Program-made: the position numbers and the translations under genes
Source of the DNA: Vespa crabro
Lineage: Eukaryota; Arthropoda; Insecta; Hymenoptera; Vespidae
Reading direction: 5' to 3'
Assembly (NCBI RefSeq): GCF_910589235.1
Contig: NC_060956.1
Location: 17,704,999 to 17,768,998 of the forward strand
DNA: 64,000 bases
Notes under the pieces: generated by a model
What the model was told of the DNA's origin: nothing
Seen by the model: only the letters and a program-made list of their open reading frames with translations
The model's database searches: none
Shown here: positions 34,722 through 47,025 of the stretch, one piece after another
Numbering within the stretch: the first letter of the stretch is position 1
How the letters are laid out: each line of letters opens with the position of its first letter

Positions 34722-35276
34722 TTACATAAGAGGAAATCTTTCTAGAATTTAACTGCAAGGAGAAGTCCAAATTTTTATAATATAACCAATGGACGTGGAC
34801 GTGTAGTTAGATTTTGTCTTTTTAAAAATTCTTATAAATTAGGCGAGGACATAGTTGGTACATTTGATTTTTCAAATGCTACTGTATCATGTGCGCAAGT
34901 GTCCGTTGCTTTACAATCGGAGGAACATGTCGCAGAGCAATACAGACGGGGAAAGTCGACAACACCAACTTTAGTTAGTTACAACAAACATCATGAAATG
35001 TGTTTAGGTTTGAAATACTCTCATTTGGTATTACCTATACCTTTACACGTAACGCCAGATTTTACGACAGAACTGGTAACATTAAGGTGGAGATTACATT
35101 TTGAATTTGTAACTACTTCGAAATTAGTTGAAATGCCTTATGAACACACGGTCAATTGGCATGGTCCTTCGACTTTGGATGTTGAAACAATGATATGGGA
35201 TTTACCTCTTCATATACACCCTACAACGGTTCCGCCAAATACGGCTCAACAAACAAGATATAATATTGTCATTTAG
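33568..35276 (+). CDS. Rgp1: RGP1 homologue, RAB6A-GEF complex partner protein 2
   Basis: Six exons (33568-33689, 33778-33899, 33973-34092, 34234-34383, 34499-34611, 34746-35276) join in frame to about 385 aa, close to the 391 aa of human RGP1. With RIC1 it forms the Golgi guanine-nucleotide exchange factor for RAB6 and supports retrograde transport. Matching segments occur along the whole length: MIEITAKLVRG at the start, LAWASAQIHCQC, PKILFCDLRLSPGESKTY, YRGQAVKYSYKITIG with RVNTVIKLLRVPFRVL, GRGRVVRFCLFKNSYKLGED, and LRWRLHFEFVTTSK near the end. These belong to the arrestin-like RGP1 fold. Start choice: the ATG gives the conserved MIE opening. All junctions are canonical. Confidence 0.95.
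34669..34720. repeat. (TA)n microsatellite in an RGP1 intron
   Basis: A TA tract in the 134-base intron before the last RGP1 exon, ending about 25 bases before the acceptor TTTCTAG. Confidence 0.95.
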
Positions 35277-35394
35277 CCGTCACAACTTGGACGATGATTA
35301 CGTTATTGCTATCTCTTTGAAAGAAATGCAAGATTTTTTACGATAAGAGAATGTTAATATTATAATTTATTTTACACATAGGTCTATAGGTATA

Positions 35395-35448
35395 TATATG
35401 TGTGTGTGTGTGTATACATATATGCATACACACACACACACACACAAT
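35395..35448. repeat. (GT)n-(CA)n inverted microsatellite pair
   Basis: A GT run is followed, after a short TA-rich spacer, by a CA run. Together they can form a hairpin. It lies between the tail-to-tail RGP1 and bHLH genes and may be in one or both 3' untranslated regions. Confidence 0.9.
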
Positions 35449-35591
35449 AATAATAATTATAATAAAAGTACTACGGTAATAAAGGAAATATGAAAACTTT
35501 ATTGCTTTATTGCAACTTAAATATAATTTAATATGTATACTAAAGTACATGGTTTTTTCTTTTTCTTTTTTTTTTTTCCTTTTTTAATCTC

Positions 35592-38326
35592 TCAATGCTG
35601 TGTGTCGTATGGGAACGGTCTTTCTTCAGGATCACAGGATAATCGCGGATGCAAGGATGATGTCAAACTGGGTGGAGACGGAGTGACGTAAGGAGTCTGA
35701 TGGTTGTAACGATAACAGCTATAAGGTTTCCATCGATTAGGATGACGTATTTCGAAGGGTATCGTATGATTCCCGTAATACGTTGTTCTTTCTGATACAT
35801 TTGGAACGTAATTGTATTGAGATTCCAATATACTTTGCAATTGTCTGATATATATTATAGCATGCCTTAGTGATTCAATCTTAGACAGTTTTTTACCTGG
35901 TGGTTTGCATATTGGAAGCTTTGATCTGAGAAGTTCGAAAGCACGATTCATGTCTCTCATTCTCGTTCGTTCGCGATCGCATGCTGACTTTTTGTAGTCT
36001 GAAATAAAAACAAATCGAAAATAGAATCTGCGTACGCAATGATCGATTGAGTAAACCCAGTTTCATTCGATTTTTTTTGTTTAATTTAGTTCAGTTAAAT
36101 TGTATTTTGCATATGGCTAACTTTTTCGAGTTTATTTATTGCAGTCAATTCGATTGCATACTCGATATCTCGTGGATTTAATTATCGTTACAAAAATAAA
36201 ATATATATATATATATATACATATATATATACATATATATTTTTTTTGTTTTCTCATTAATATCCAAGATGGATGAAATTGGTAAAAAGATGGGTGAATT
36301 TAGTAAAAAATAAATGAATCCAAGTTCAATATTGACAATTCCTTAAAAATAACGTATAGAATTAATTCATAATTTTCCAGGATGTTCCTTTACTTTTACA
36401 AATGGTATGAAAGTATGAATTAAAAACGATGTTGAATGGAATCGAATTGTAAAAATTAAATTTTGTGATTTTATTCAGGATAAGTTTGAAAAAAATTTAA
36501 TTAAAAATGAAGTCGAGTCGAAAAGGTTAGTTAATATTGTCAGCCATTCGCTTCGTACTTTTTCATATTTACATTCGTTATCCTCGTTAGGGATGAAATT
36601 AAATGATGCACAGTATTTCAAAAATCCATTGCCTCATACTCGTGAAAAAATGACAGTGATGTTTCTCCTGCAACCCATATCGAACCTTGAAACGAAGTAT
36701 CCTCAGGATAGTAAGGACTTATCAGTAAATTTTGATGCGAAGACAAAGAATCATGGGAAAAAAATAAATTTGACGGAAGAATCTATCGAAATGGCTTTTG
36801 TCAATCACGACGATGATTCAAATATGTCGAACGAAGAATTTTCCAAGGGATTCTTTCGTGAAGTTTTCGTGGAAACCAATGGAGATCTTCAACGAGGATC
36901 ATCAAAATCGATTATAGGGAAGATAGAGCGGTCTGAGATGGTAGTCGCTGATAACATAAAAAATAAGGAAGAAGAAGAGTTGATCGAAAGTGACAGAGTT
37001 AGGCAAGAAAAAATGAACGGTCGGCGTATTCTACGCGAAAATAAACGGCCCTCGAGTCGATGGAGGAACAGCTGGATCACGCAATTGATTTTACATTTGT
37101 TTTATCAAATAATGGGTAAGAGTAAAAAGAAATATGAGGTGGACGAAGAAGAGGAAAGCAATGTACCAAAATCACTATCTTATCTCGTTTATCGGAAGGA
37201 AGAAAATCCTATAGTGGATCAGAAATCGCGGGAAAAGATCGTTTCTACGTTTGTAAGACAGATTCAACGTACGCGGGATAAGAATCTACGTGTAATGTTA
37301 TTGCAACGAGAACTAGAAACTAGATTGCCTGCCGAAAATACTTTTTCTTCGAAAGTATACGACAAACTCGATTCGCCACGTTTAAGCAGTCCCCTTTGTT
37401 AAATCTATCGCAAAATCTTTAATAAACGTATTTGAAAATAATATCAATGAAATATTGTTTTCAGGACGCTTACAGGATTAATTTCGATATATTTATCACC
37501 TTTCTCAGTTTGCGAGGGTTCACGCTGTACCGATCTTATACTTGTTTCATGAAGTATCTCCAATTGTGGATGGCCACCTATTATTTCTGGTTCCGGTACT
37601 CTTATTATTAAAACATTGTCCGAAGATTGTTGGCGTTCCTCGAGATTATTAGGATCTTGCCATCTTCTTCTCAGGGATTGACGTCGAATCACAGTCGGAT
37701 CGTCTGGAGGAAAAATTTACTAATGATGCAATTTACCGATAGCTTTAATCGAGGACGGAATTCGATGAGGACATTCGAAGGATCTTAATTCGCTTCCTCG
37801 CGTTGAAACCGTCCAAGTTGAATTTCTTTTTCTTGGATCGTTCTCTCTACAGGCCATTTTTCTAAACGATAATCTCGAAGAGTGCGATAATCTCTTTACG
37901 AAATAAGGCACATTTGATTCTTTTAAGTTAATTGCGAAGAAGCGAATAAAAGAGGAGCATCGATCGTTCGTTCGCTAAACCAACCGTTTTCTTCCATTTC
38001 GTTGATTACCAAGATCCGTCGAATATACCGCAACGAGCAATACGATGAATCACTTGAAAGGTACCTGATGCACTTTGCGATAATTGATCCTGTAGGTGTT
38101 GATCGGCCGTCGATAGAACGTTCGGTAAAATCGTTTCTTGGTGGTTGACGATATCCTGCCGTTGTCGTTCACGATCTCGTTCATGTTCCAGTTCTCGTAG
38201 CTCTTGTTGCTTTGAATTCTCATCGAGATCGAGTAAAATGGGAGAACGCGCGTATTCCTCGTCGTTGCTCTCATTTTCCGACTGAAAAAGAAATACCCCT
38301 TTTGCCTCTTTCTTTTTCTTTTTTCT

Positions 38327-38398
<72 letters not shown>

Positions 38399-38559
38399 CT
38401 ATCTACCTATATATTTATCTTTTTCTTTCTCTTTGTTCCCTTTATATTGCCTCTCGACCGATATAAAAGCATAGCTACGATTGCGAGAGGAGGAGCCGTA
38501 AATGATAGTACCTTGTTTCTCGATAATTCGTTCGGATATCTTTCCGGATTCTGTTCCAT
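35592..38559 (-). CDS. bHLH transcription factor, Sage/Mesp-like
   Basis: Four minus-strand exons (38512-38559, 38065-38281, 37500-37703, 35592-35998) join in frame to about 291 aa. The bHLH domain spans the last junction and lies at about 157-210: basic region YKKSACDRERTRM, helix 1 RDMNRAFELLRSKLP, loop ICKPPGKK, helix 2 LSKIESLRHAIIYIRQLQ. The basic-region signature and the loop-helix 2 pattern match the insect Sage branch near Mesp, as far as I can recall; Sage proteins drive salivary or silk-gland secretory genes. The N-terminus is Glu/Arg/Gln-rich and polar; the C-terminus is Tyr/Pro-rich with a TPSPPSLTSSLHP stretch. The donor at 37499 (AAAG/GTGATA) was chosen because it is in phase with the bHLH exon; a stronger GTAAGC donor further 3' (exon end 37474) is out of phase. 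The first ATG is uncertain: the exon 1 frame stays open to about 38742. Confidence 0.65.
36507..37402 (+). CDS. Unrecognised protein, nested in an intron of the bHLH gene
   Basis: A short first exon, 36507-36525 (ATG, then MKSSRKG across the junction, donor GTTAGT), can join a long exon at 36591-37402 through the acceptor CCTCGTTAG. The product is about 276 aa. The long exon can also start at its own ATG at 36593. An AATAAA signal follows the stop by about 20 bases (37422). The protein is charged and has no signal peptide: an acidic Asp/Asn-rich part (NHDDDSNMSNEEF), a Lys/Glu stretch (NKEEEELIESDRVRQEK), a hydrophobic patch ITQLILHLFYQIMG at about 165-178, and a basic C-terminal part (REKIVSTFVRQIQRTRDKN). 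I do not recognise a family. It lies wholly inside the 1.5 kb intron 35999-37499 of the bHLH gene on the other strand. Confidence 0.6.
38349..38397. repeat. (TA)n microsatellite in the bHLH first intron
   Basis: A CT tract (38330-38348) runs directly into a TA tract with one AAATA interruption, in the 230-base intron between exons 1 and 2 of the bHLH gene. Confidence 0.95.
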
Positions 38560-39866
38560 GCCAGTTTGTATCGGACGTGGACCACCGTTTCGTTCGGAGA
38601 AAGTCTTTTGAATTTTCACTCCTCTTCCGAGCGAAGAATGAAAAACTAGAGAGTAGTCCTCCTCAAATGACGCCCCCGTATGGAATATATCTTGGTCGAA
38701 CGTCTTTCTCGTTTGTCCTCGGATAAAATGTGGATCGGGCACAGACAGTTGTTATTAATGTTAATTTTATCCGTTTATTAAGTATTCAGGTGTTCCGGTA
38801 AGGGGTTCTCATTCATTCATATTTGAGTTCTTGCGACGTGCCGAGTGCATCGTTTACTTTCCCAGTAAAGTATCAATATTTTTTTCTTCCAATTTTTTTT
38901 TTAGATTATTTTCAAAGAACCCGTATCGGATTTCTAATAACATATTCATGATAAAAAGGATGGAGGCGATTGCAATTAGGTTAATTAAGACTACGCTCAG
39001 TACATTTTTCAAGGGACATTTCTTTTCCTTCTATCATATTTAACGATAGAGACGTTAGGAAAAATAGTTAATCTACGTCAGTATACGCTCCTGCTGTGTG
39101 ACATTAGCATCGCCGTGAGAATCCCTGAGTTGATCGGTATAAACATGGGGAATACAAACGTCGAAACATAATAGACGCTCGTTCGATAGAAATACTAATG
39201 AGGCAGAACCGTGCAAGTATAACAGATCGCTAAGAATGTCGTTCGTCGAGAGGAGGATATGATGGAAATTACGACTTGGAAACGTCCTTAAAAATGCTTC
39301 AACGTGAGCACGCTTCGAATCGAATCTTTTTCGCCTCATTTTACTACGTGAAACGAGCATGTAAACCGTGTATATTCATAAATTTCTATGCGCACTTATA
39401 TATTATATATCGATACAATATTATATATCGACTAAAAATTTCTACTGAATTTTAAAGCACAATGCAAATTCTTAATGGCATCTTTTAATATATAAAAAAA
39501 TAAAAAACGTGTATTTAATGGAACAATTTGTGAGACTGCCTTTACATAATAAAAATATTTCTTTAACATTATAGATTAAAATTAAAAGCTAATTAATATC
39601 GTCTTTTGATAACTCCACGTGTTGTCGAAAAGAGACGAGAAAATATATTTCGATTTTTTCTTTTCTTTTTTTTTTTTCCTTTTCTCTTTGACTTGTACAT
39701 ATCGTCAAGTGATAATATTACTAAAACTCTTCGTTAGCGAAATATTACTGAACCAGCATATCGCGATATTCTGGACATCAACGATGTCCTCGTCGATGTG
39801 TCGTTTGAGTTACTGCAACGTATTATTCCGTGACCTGTAAATATAGAATGTTATGTTCCCAATGCA
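38560..39866. other. Flank between the bHLH gene and the receptor gene
   Basis: The first 180 bases keep the bHLH exon 1 frame open and may be coding or 5' leader. The remainder is AT-rich. A minus-strand ATG frame of 95 codons at 39073-39360 is listed separately. A T/C run lies near 39660-39690. Confidence 0.45.
39073..39360 (-). CDS. Possible small orphan ORF (95 codons)
   Basis: It starts at a true ATG (39360) and ends TAG. The predicted protein is basic at the N-terminus (MLVSRSKMRRKRF) with a mid hydrophobic part (HHILLSTNDILSDLLYLHG) and is not low complexity, which sets it apart from most short frames nearby. I see no homology, and the region has no obvious promoter or polyadenylation signal close by. 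It could be chance, or a lost exon of the receptor or bHLH gene; the phase does not fit the receptor's last donor. Confidence 0.2.
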   Translation of the reverse strand: MLVSRSKMRRKRFDSKRAHVEAFLRTFPSRNFHHILLSTNDILSDLLYLHGSASLVFLSNERLLCFDVCIPHVYTDQLRDSHGDANVTQQERILT

Positions 39867-41460
39867 TTATCGTTCGGTTATACAAACGTGAATAATTTTT
39901 ATACCGTAATATTCGTGCCGGTTGCAGAAATAATTCATTAACATTAAACGTAGTTCTTGATTAAACGATAAATATATCCATGGATTAACGCAGCTGGTTA
40001 AACTATTTAAAAGGGCCAGAATGGTGAACGTGGGACCTGAGAAAAATAAAGAAAGATAAAGGATCAATCATCGAAAAGATTTTCGATAAATGGTGATCAA
40101 ATTTTTATTATAGAATAGTTTTCTTTGAGATCCCTATTAACGAACTTTTACTTACCAGTAACGAAAGATGATTTGGAAGCTTCAGGATCCCAGGTTGCCC
40201 AGAGTTCACATCCAATGAACGGAATGCTCGTTATAACATAGAGAGTGATTACAGATATAGTCTGCTTTACGGTATTGATCATTGCCTTAGAAATGAATGA
40301 ACTTCGATTACGAGCAAACCCGCTGACACTTCTAATGTACGTTCTATCGTCTACAGCACCGGACATTTTATTACTTTGCCACACACCAATACAGATTCCA
40401 ACGTAGGTATATACCAGAACGATGAATGGTAAGAGGAAGACCATTAGACTGTACCTACGTTAAGAATGAACTCACAAAAGTTTCCTCTGCGTTTACGTTC
40501 TTGTAATAATGAGAAGCAAAGTAAATCTTGATTCGAGGAAATGATAATAGAAGAGGAAAGGAAGGAAGGAAGGAAGGAAGGAAGGAAGGAAGGAAGGAAG
40601 GAACGAAGGAAGGAGGGAAGGCAGGAAGGAAGGATGAAAGAGAAAGATAGATAAGAGCAAACGGAATATCGCTTACCATGTGACGTACGCTCTTTCGCCG
40701 AACTTTATGTCAAAAGTTGCCCAGCAGTCCCAAATTCCTGGCGTTATTTCTTGATACGAAAACACGAATAACTGGAATTTAATAAAACGGCAATAGGAAC
40801 GATATTCGATAAATTCTTTCTATATCTTTTAAGGAAATAAATAATAATAAATAATAGAAAAATTTGTGAGTCGTAATTTCTATACCTGGGGTATACATAG
40901 GATAAATGCGATAGACCAAGCCCAATAAACCATTATTCTCGATTTTCTAGACGTAACGCTGCAATAACTGAGAGGATGACAAATTGCATGATATCTGTCG
41001 ATCGCCGTTGCCGTTAAAATGTAAGAACTTAAATAAGGACCGAACGGTTGAAAGAATTTCACCAGCTTACAGAGCACTGGCCCGCCCTGAAATCTATTTC
41101 ATTTTAAATTCTCCACGATTATCATTAGTATTGTCTTAATGATTTAGTATAAAATCGAATGGATTCGGAGATCAAAGATTCTTACCTAAAAGTAATATCC
41201 CAAGCGAGTTGAGGTAGGACATCGAGTAGACCTGTTAACAAATCTGCGATGCTAAGATTCATAATGAAGAAGTACATTCTGGTGAGTTTTTTACGGGCAC
41301 GATATCTCCTTAAATAGATAGAAAACAACACCAAACTATTTCCGAATACAGTGATAATAAATATAGTCGTTAAAAGTATGATTTCCCATTTAGCGAGATA
41401 CTCGTCTCTGTCATCTTCTTGATAGTCAGTTATAAACGACAAGTTTTCTTTCTCATTCAT
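39867..41460 (-). CDS. Inotocin-type (vasopressin/oxytocin-like) G protein-coupled receptor
   Basis: Five minus-strand exons (41186-41460, 40886-41093, 40677-40771, 40156-40454, 39867-40036) give about 348 aa with seven membrane segments. The match to the vasopressin/oxytocin receptor family is specific: LPQLAWDITFRFQGGP at the end of TM2 and ECL1, LCKLVKFFQP at TM3, DRYHAICHPLS (DRY) after TM3, DCWATFD with RAYVTWY in ECL2, SKAMINTVKQTI before TM6, and TSCVNPWIYLSF (NPxxY-type) in TM7. The N-terminus is short and polar with an NLS glycosylation site; no signal peptide. The exon 2 acceptor is the AAATAG ending at 41094; the TTTCAG nearby would break the frame. The C-terminal tail is short. 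A possible GTATAA donor at 39904 means a longer spliced tail cannot be excluded. CCAP- or AKH-type receptors fit less well. Confidence 0.85.
40557..40633. repeat. (AAGG)n tetranucleotide repeat
   Basis: About eighteen AAGG-type units, with minor interruptions (AACG, AGGG, GCAGG), in the 222-base intron between exons 3 and 4 of the receptor gene. Confidence 0.95.
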
Positions 41461-44400
41461 TATTATTTATTCTTTTAGGACAAAAAAAATGTTTAATCGT
41501 CACCACTTGATGGATCACTCTACTAATCTGAATAAGTTTTCGAAGACGATTGTGCACTATACGTATTGTTGCACGAATTTATGTACGACTGAATATTTTA
41601 CCAATTGAATATTCATATCGACTTCCGCTCTTGTCGAAATAACCTTCTTATCGTTATAATATCACATATTGAAGTTCCTTCGAAATATATCTTTCTTAAC
41701 TGGAAGCGAAGCAATCCGTTTACATCGAATACAAAAATATTTTTACGAATGAGTCGATGTTTCGTTGATCAAGTGTCCACTCAACAAAGAAATTGTCTCA
41801 TGAAAGAAGATAAAAACAATTCTATGAGTTATCCTGAAGAAAGTTCCAAGAACTTTTGATGGAATCACAGCTCCAATGTATAGTCGTAGAAACGTCAATT
41901 TCTTGAATGCGAAGTCATCTTGTTTCTTCTCTTTTCCTTTTCTCTTTTTTATTAATTATTCTCTTCAACGCGCACCGGTGCCTTCTCGTCGATAAATGAA
42001 TTATGATCTCTTATTATTTTCTTGAGTGAAGTATTATCAAATGATTTATTAATATTATGTGTTCGTCGCACTACGTTTTTCAATAGTAAGATGTCAAGGA
42101 TCAATGACAGGGGATCGTTATCGAAGTGATCGACAATACTTCTTGTGAAATAAAAAGTGTTAGCTACGATTTACATTACACGATCACTACCGGTCTATTG
42201 TGTCATGAAAACACATTTTACATGTTTGCGAGGATTGTTTTTTTTTTCTTTTTTTTTTTTTATCAGCATTTAACTTGCTTCTATCTCGATACTCAAACAT
42301 AGTACACGAACATTCTTCGCGAAGGATTTCAAGCTATTCGGAAATGATAGAGTTATTTATAAATATATAGATATATATTTATATATTCTCGTAATACATT
42401 TTTTTTTAACTATATATTTATTCTAAAGGAAATGTTATATTTAAGTCATACTGAGAAATTCAAATAATGCGAATGCAAATCATCCGACTATCGTACATAT
42501 GTATATATGTTAACTCGCTAAAAAAAAATATTCGTGAAGTTTTCGCTATCATATTACCGTTTATCCTATATCTTGATATTTTCAATCCATGAGGTCAGCT
42601 AACCAGTCATTTTCTTTTTTTTTTTCTTGTTAACTAATTGATCGTCTGAACGACCTTGATCGTTCACTTATTTGCCGACTTGGATTCATTACGGAATTTG
42701 TTCGGTTTCGAGAAACACGTTTATTCTTTTAACAAAGATTTGAAATTGGAAGGATCATGTAATTAGGGTTGACTCTATTTTCCCAAAGATCTCTTAAAAT
42801 AATCACGATCCGTCATTTTAAACTTCTTTTCTCTTCTTTTACAAGATATTCCACGATTATCCTTTTTTTGTTTTTTGTTTTTACGTATTATAAAAATGGA
42901 AACAAATCATAGAGATTATCTTTCCAAAACATTATTGACGATCATAAAATAAGAAATAATTAACTGTGGATAATAAACTGTTATAAAGTTATTCTATAAA
43001 TGTCAAAGAAATATTATATCGATATAATTTTATTCGGTCAAGGAATATAAACTTGTTGATACTCATCGGCTCGTTTAGAATTGCTAAGTAGAAACAATTA
43101 AATAGGCGTGTGGTTCTTCATTGGGTCAAGTAAACGTACGAGCGGAAAAGTTACGAGGTATCTCAATTTACTTACGTTTTTGCGTAATTTTTTACCTTCC
43201 TCTTACGTTTTATGAATCGCTAATGGAAATATCTAGAATATGAAATATCGATGTAACAAATATTCTAAGATTTTCAATGTTTATTATATATATTTGTAAT
43301 TCGAAAAAAAAAATTTTATTTTAGTATAGACACATATAAGAATACATATGTACAGTACATGATATCGTATATGAGATATATAAGTACATAATATGAGATC
43401 CTTATAATATTTCCATAAGAAAGGACAGCAATATTCTGACAATATTTATTAATATTAAAATATTTATTCTACAATATTGCCCGCATGAGATTATTGTTCA
43501 TATAGAAAAGTTTGTTTCAGTAAAATGCCCTTGAGTTACTGTTTATTCTCATCGCGAGTTTTTATAGTAGCTTATAAAAAAAATTTTTTATAACATTAAA
43601 AGTAAGTCATTAGATTAGTTTCCTTTTTAGCTTCGATTCTTATTATTAGTAATAAGATAATAGTATTAGTAATAAGAATTAGTAATAAATTCAAAGATAA
43701 TAGAATTAAATAATTCTATTATCGTTTAAATGAAATATATTAATAAATTATTCGCAGATTAATTTAATTCTTTTTTCTATTATGAGATATTTGAGAAATA
43801 TAAAAGGAGAAGCGAATTGGCAAGAAAAATAATTTCGAATTGAAATTGAATGTTGACGCAAAATGTTTGTTTTTGTTCGTATCTCTATTTCAATGATCAC
43901 GCTGATGAACAGTCGGTTCGATACATCAAATGTTACAGATTTAAAGACACATAAATATCGTAGGGTTATTGATGCTGCTTTTATATGTTTAAATTGTCTA
44001 AAAAGGTAAAAAATTAAGTAACTTTTAAAATTTAAAATTAGTATTTTCATATTATATAAGTAGGCTCTCATATTAGAAAGAATTTTTTAATATCATTAAT
44101 TTTATACACTCAGTAATATGTATTAATGAATGATTTTTAATTTTTTCATTGCTGTAGGAGTGAACGATTTTTAAGTGAAACAATCACTAAGTTCTATTGT
44201 AGAAATAGAATTATGGATTGAAAATTTGCATTGAGTTATGAGAAAGAGAAAGGGAAAGAAATTGAATTTTATATATTCGATATATTATTATTTCTTTTAT
44301 ATTATTTCAATATGTATCTATCGGATGTATGTATGTACTGTCGAGCTCTCATCTTCTACAAATATATAATAGAAGATTTCGATTTGAGAGAAAAACTCGG

Positions 44401-44803
44401 AGAGAGGAGGAGAGAGAAAGAGAGAGAGAGAGAAAGAGAGAAAGAGAGAAAGAGATAGAGAGAGAATAAAAAAGGAGCATTATTTATATTATACTAGATG
44501 CATACGTGCTTGTAAAGTATGCGAATAAAATAGCCAGATTTGCTAGTGATCGAAATTTGTGGATTTGGCAGGTCACCGAATAGCGATGCATTTATATGAA
44601 TACGAATGTAACAATGTAGAATAAAAGGGAGATGGGTTTCTTGCCAACTCTTTCGATGACCATTCGGCGGTCCGTCAACTGGAAGTAGCGTTATTATCGA
44701 TCTTATTCGCGTAGCATAAGAAGGAAGAACTCTAAAAGTATTCGATATAGATACATACCTATATACATATGTATATATACATACAGATACTTCTCTCTAT
44801 GTG

Positions 44804-44854
<51 letters not shown>

Positions 44855-46986
44855 GTATGTATAGTTAGATAGATATAAAGGGAATAGTACACAGTGAACG
44901 TGTTTGGCGGCAAGCCGCAATTTTCCCGAGGCAATCGAAAGTTCCCGTTTGGCCCCATAAGTCACTTTATATCACCGTCACATTAGTTCTTCCTCTTTTA
45001 GCCCTTCGTGCCGCAGGTCGTGCAATATCTTTGCGTTTTCTCTGTCCTCGAGCGGTAACTCGGTGTCTTCTGCTTTTCGCAGGCGTAGCAAGTAAAGACG
45101 TTTATCATTGTCGACATCGTTCTTCGGCGTTGGTCTGGTTATTACGGCTTATGAGAGCTAGCGATGAGAGTAAGAGAGAGAAAGAGAGACTAAAAAAGAG
45201 AAAGAAGAAGAAGAAGAAGAAGAGAGGGGTTAAGCACAAAGGTCGATATAAAGGGAGAAAGTGATGACCCCGCGTTGGAGGAAAAGCTTCATAAAGTAAA
45301 TTACTATGTGCCACACGTATATCTTACGAGGATTAAGTACGGACTCAGTAGGGCTGGGATAAGCCAAATCACAACGTTTCTCTTCTTTTTCCCTTGTAAC
45401 ACTGACGATAAAGTTAAGTAAAGAAATGTAAGAACGAGTCTAGACGATACATCGGAAAAAAAGTCGGTGCGAAATTCTTTACGTTTGCATTAAGATACAT
45501 AAGAAGATGGTATTTAATTCTGTTTTTCTCATTCTACGATCTTTTCCAATAATAATGTCACTCAATGAATATTTTTATATTTAATGAGGTATCTCGAGCG
45601 ATTCGCGAGTAACGGCTTAAGCATTTAATAAGACATAATTAATCGCAAACACGGGGGGAGGGTGAAGATGAAAAGGGTGGAGTAAGGAGAGGAAGGCAAG
45701 CGAGGGTAAATGTTGACTGATAAAGGAACAAATTGAGATAGGGTGGGGGGTATTGTGTGCAGTAGGTATTAAAAGGGGTCTCTCCTAGCTCGTTCGTATT
45801 CTGTCAAGGGGGATTTTCACCGTTCTCACGACTCACTTCAACTTTTCTCTTCGAGAACTTTTCTTCATTTCTTACCAACACCAAATTCTAGCGCGTGGTA
45901 ATCCCAGAAAATAAGTAAAGCGTATTTCGTTTATCCGTTGTTACCGGCCAATCCTGTTAGAACCATGCTGCTTTTACTTTACCTAACGAAAATTCTTTCG
46001 CTTGTAAAACGAACGTCTCCACGGCCCTACTTTGGATTTTTATGAGGAAAGTATCGCTTTTCTTTTTTATCAACTTCTTTTTCCGCGATTCTCGCTTACC
46101 ATTTTCTTTCTTATTTCTTCTCATTGAGTTTAATCCAGCCAAGATATTTGTTTTCAAATTATTTTCTCTATTTTGTTCATTCCATTCAAAATTTTTCTTC
46201 TTTCAATGTTAATCTGTTATATTTCTGGCTTTTGGAATAATTTCCCGACGCGATTTGGAATATAGGGATTCTCAAAGGAACGCGTAAAAGAAGAATAAGA
46301 ATCAATCTCTCTAGAGCGTCTTTTATCGTTAACCTCGACAGACAAAGGGTTTTGTTTAGAAAGTAGACAAGAGTTCGCCACGTAGTTTTACACGTCTCGA
46401 ACGTGTAATTCGATGAGTGTAGAAGTCAAATTCGAAATGAATAATACAAATTTCACAGAGAAACAAACTAATGAAATTAATTAAAACGATCGTGATGTAT
46501 CTCACTAAAAGCTTTTCCCTTCTGTTTTAGATATCTCATAGTTTCCTCGCACAGGTACTTTCTGTTGCTATTTATCAAATGATAATGAAATATATTTAAT
46601 CGTATCGTTCTTATGTATATTTATGTGAGAAGTATTATAACTTCTGTCATTTATTTTTATCAAAATTATCTTACAGTGATTTTTTAACTTCCCAATAAGA
46701 CTTATGAATAAATGTTACGATCGAAGAAACGAAATTCATAATGGGCTTTTATCGTTGGCGAAATTCACTATGTATGGAAAAATGTGCCGAAAGACGAATT
46801 AACATCCTAGTGATGGAAAATGCGCGAGAAATTACTGGACGAGAGAATGGGAGTATTTCACGTAAAAGACGAGAGTGCAAAAAGGGTCTCGCGAGGAAGA
46901 AAACGAAGGTGTAATTTCGCGCTCGGCAGAACTGCGAGTTATCCTCCTCTTTCCTCTTCTTCCGTTGCGCTCTTCTCTCTTTTTTA

Positions 46987-47025
<39 letters not shown>

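Noticed and set aside
41605..41859. 84-codon plus-strand frame just upstream of the receptor
   Set aside because: No homology or transcript signals; probably falls in the receptor's promoter or 5' untranslated region.
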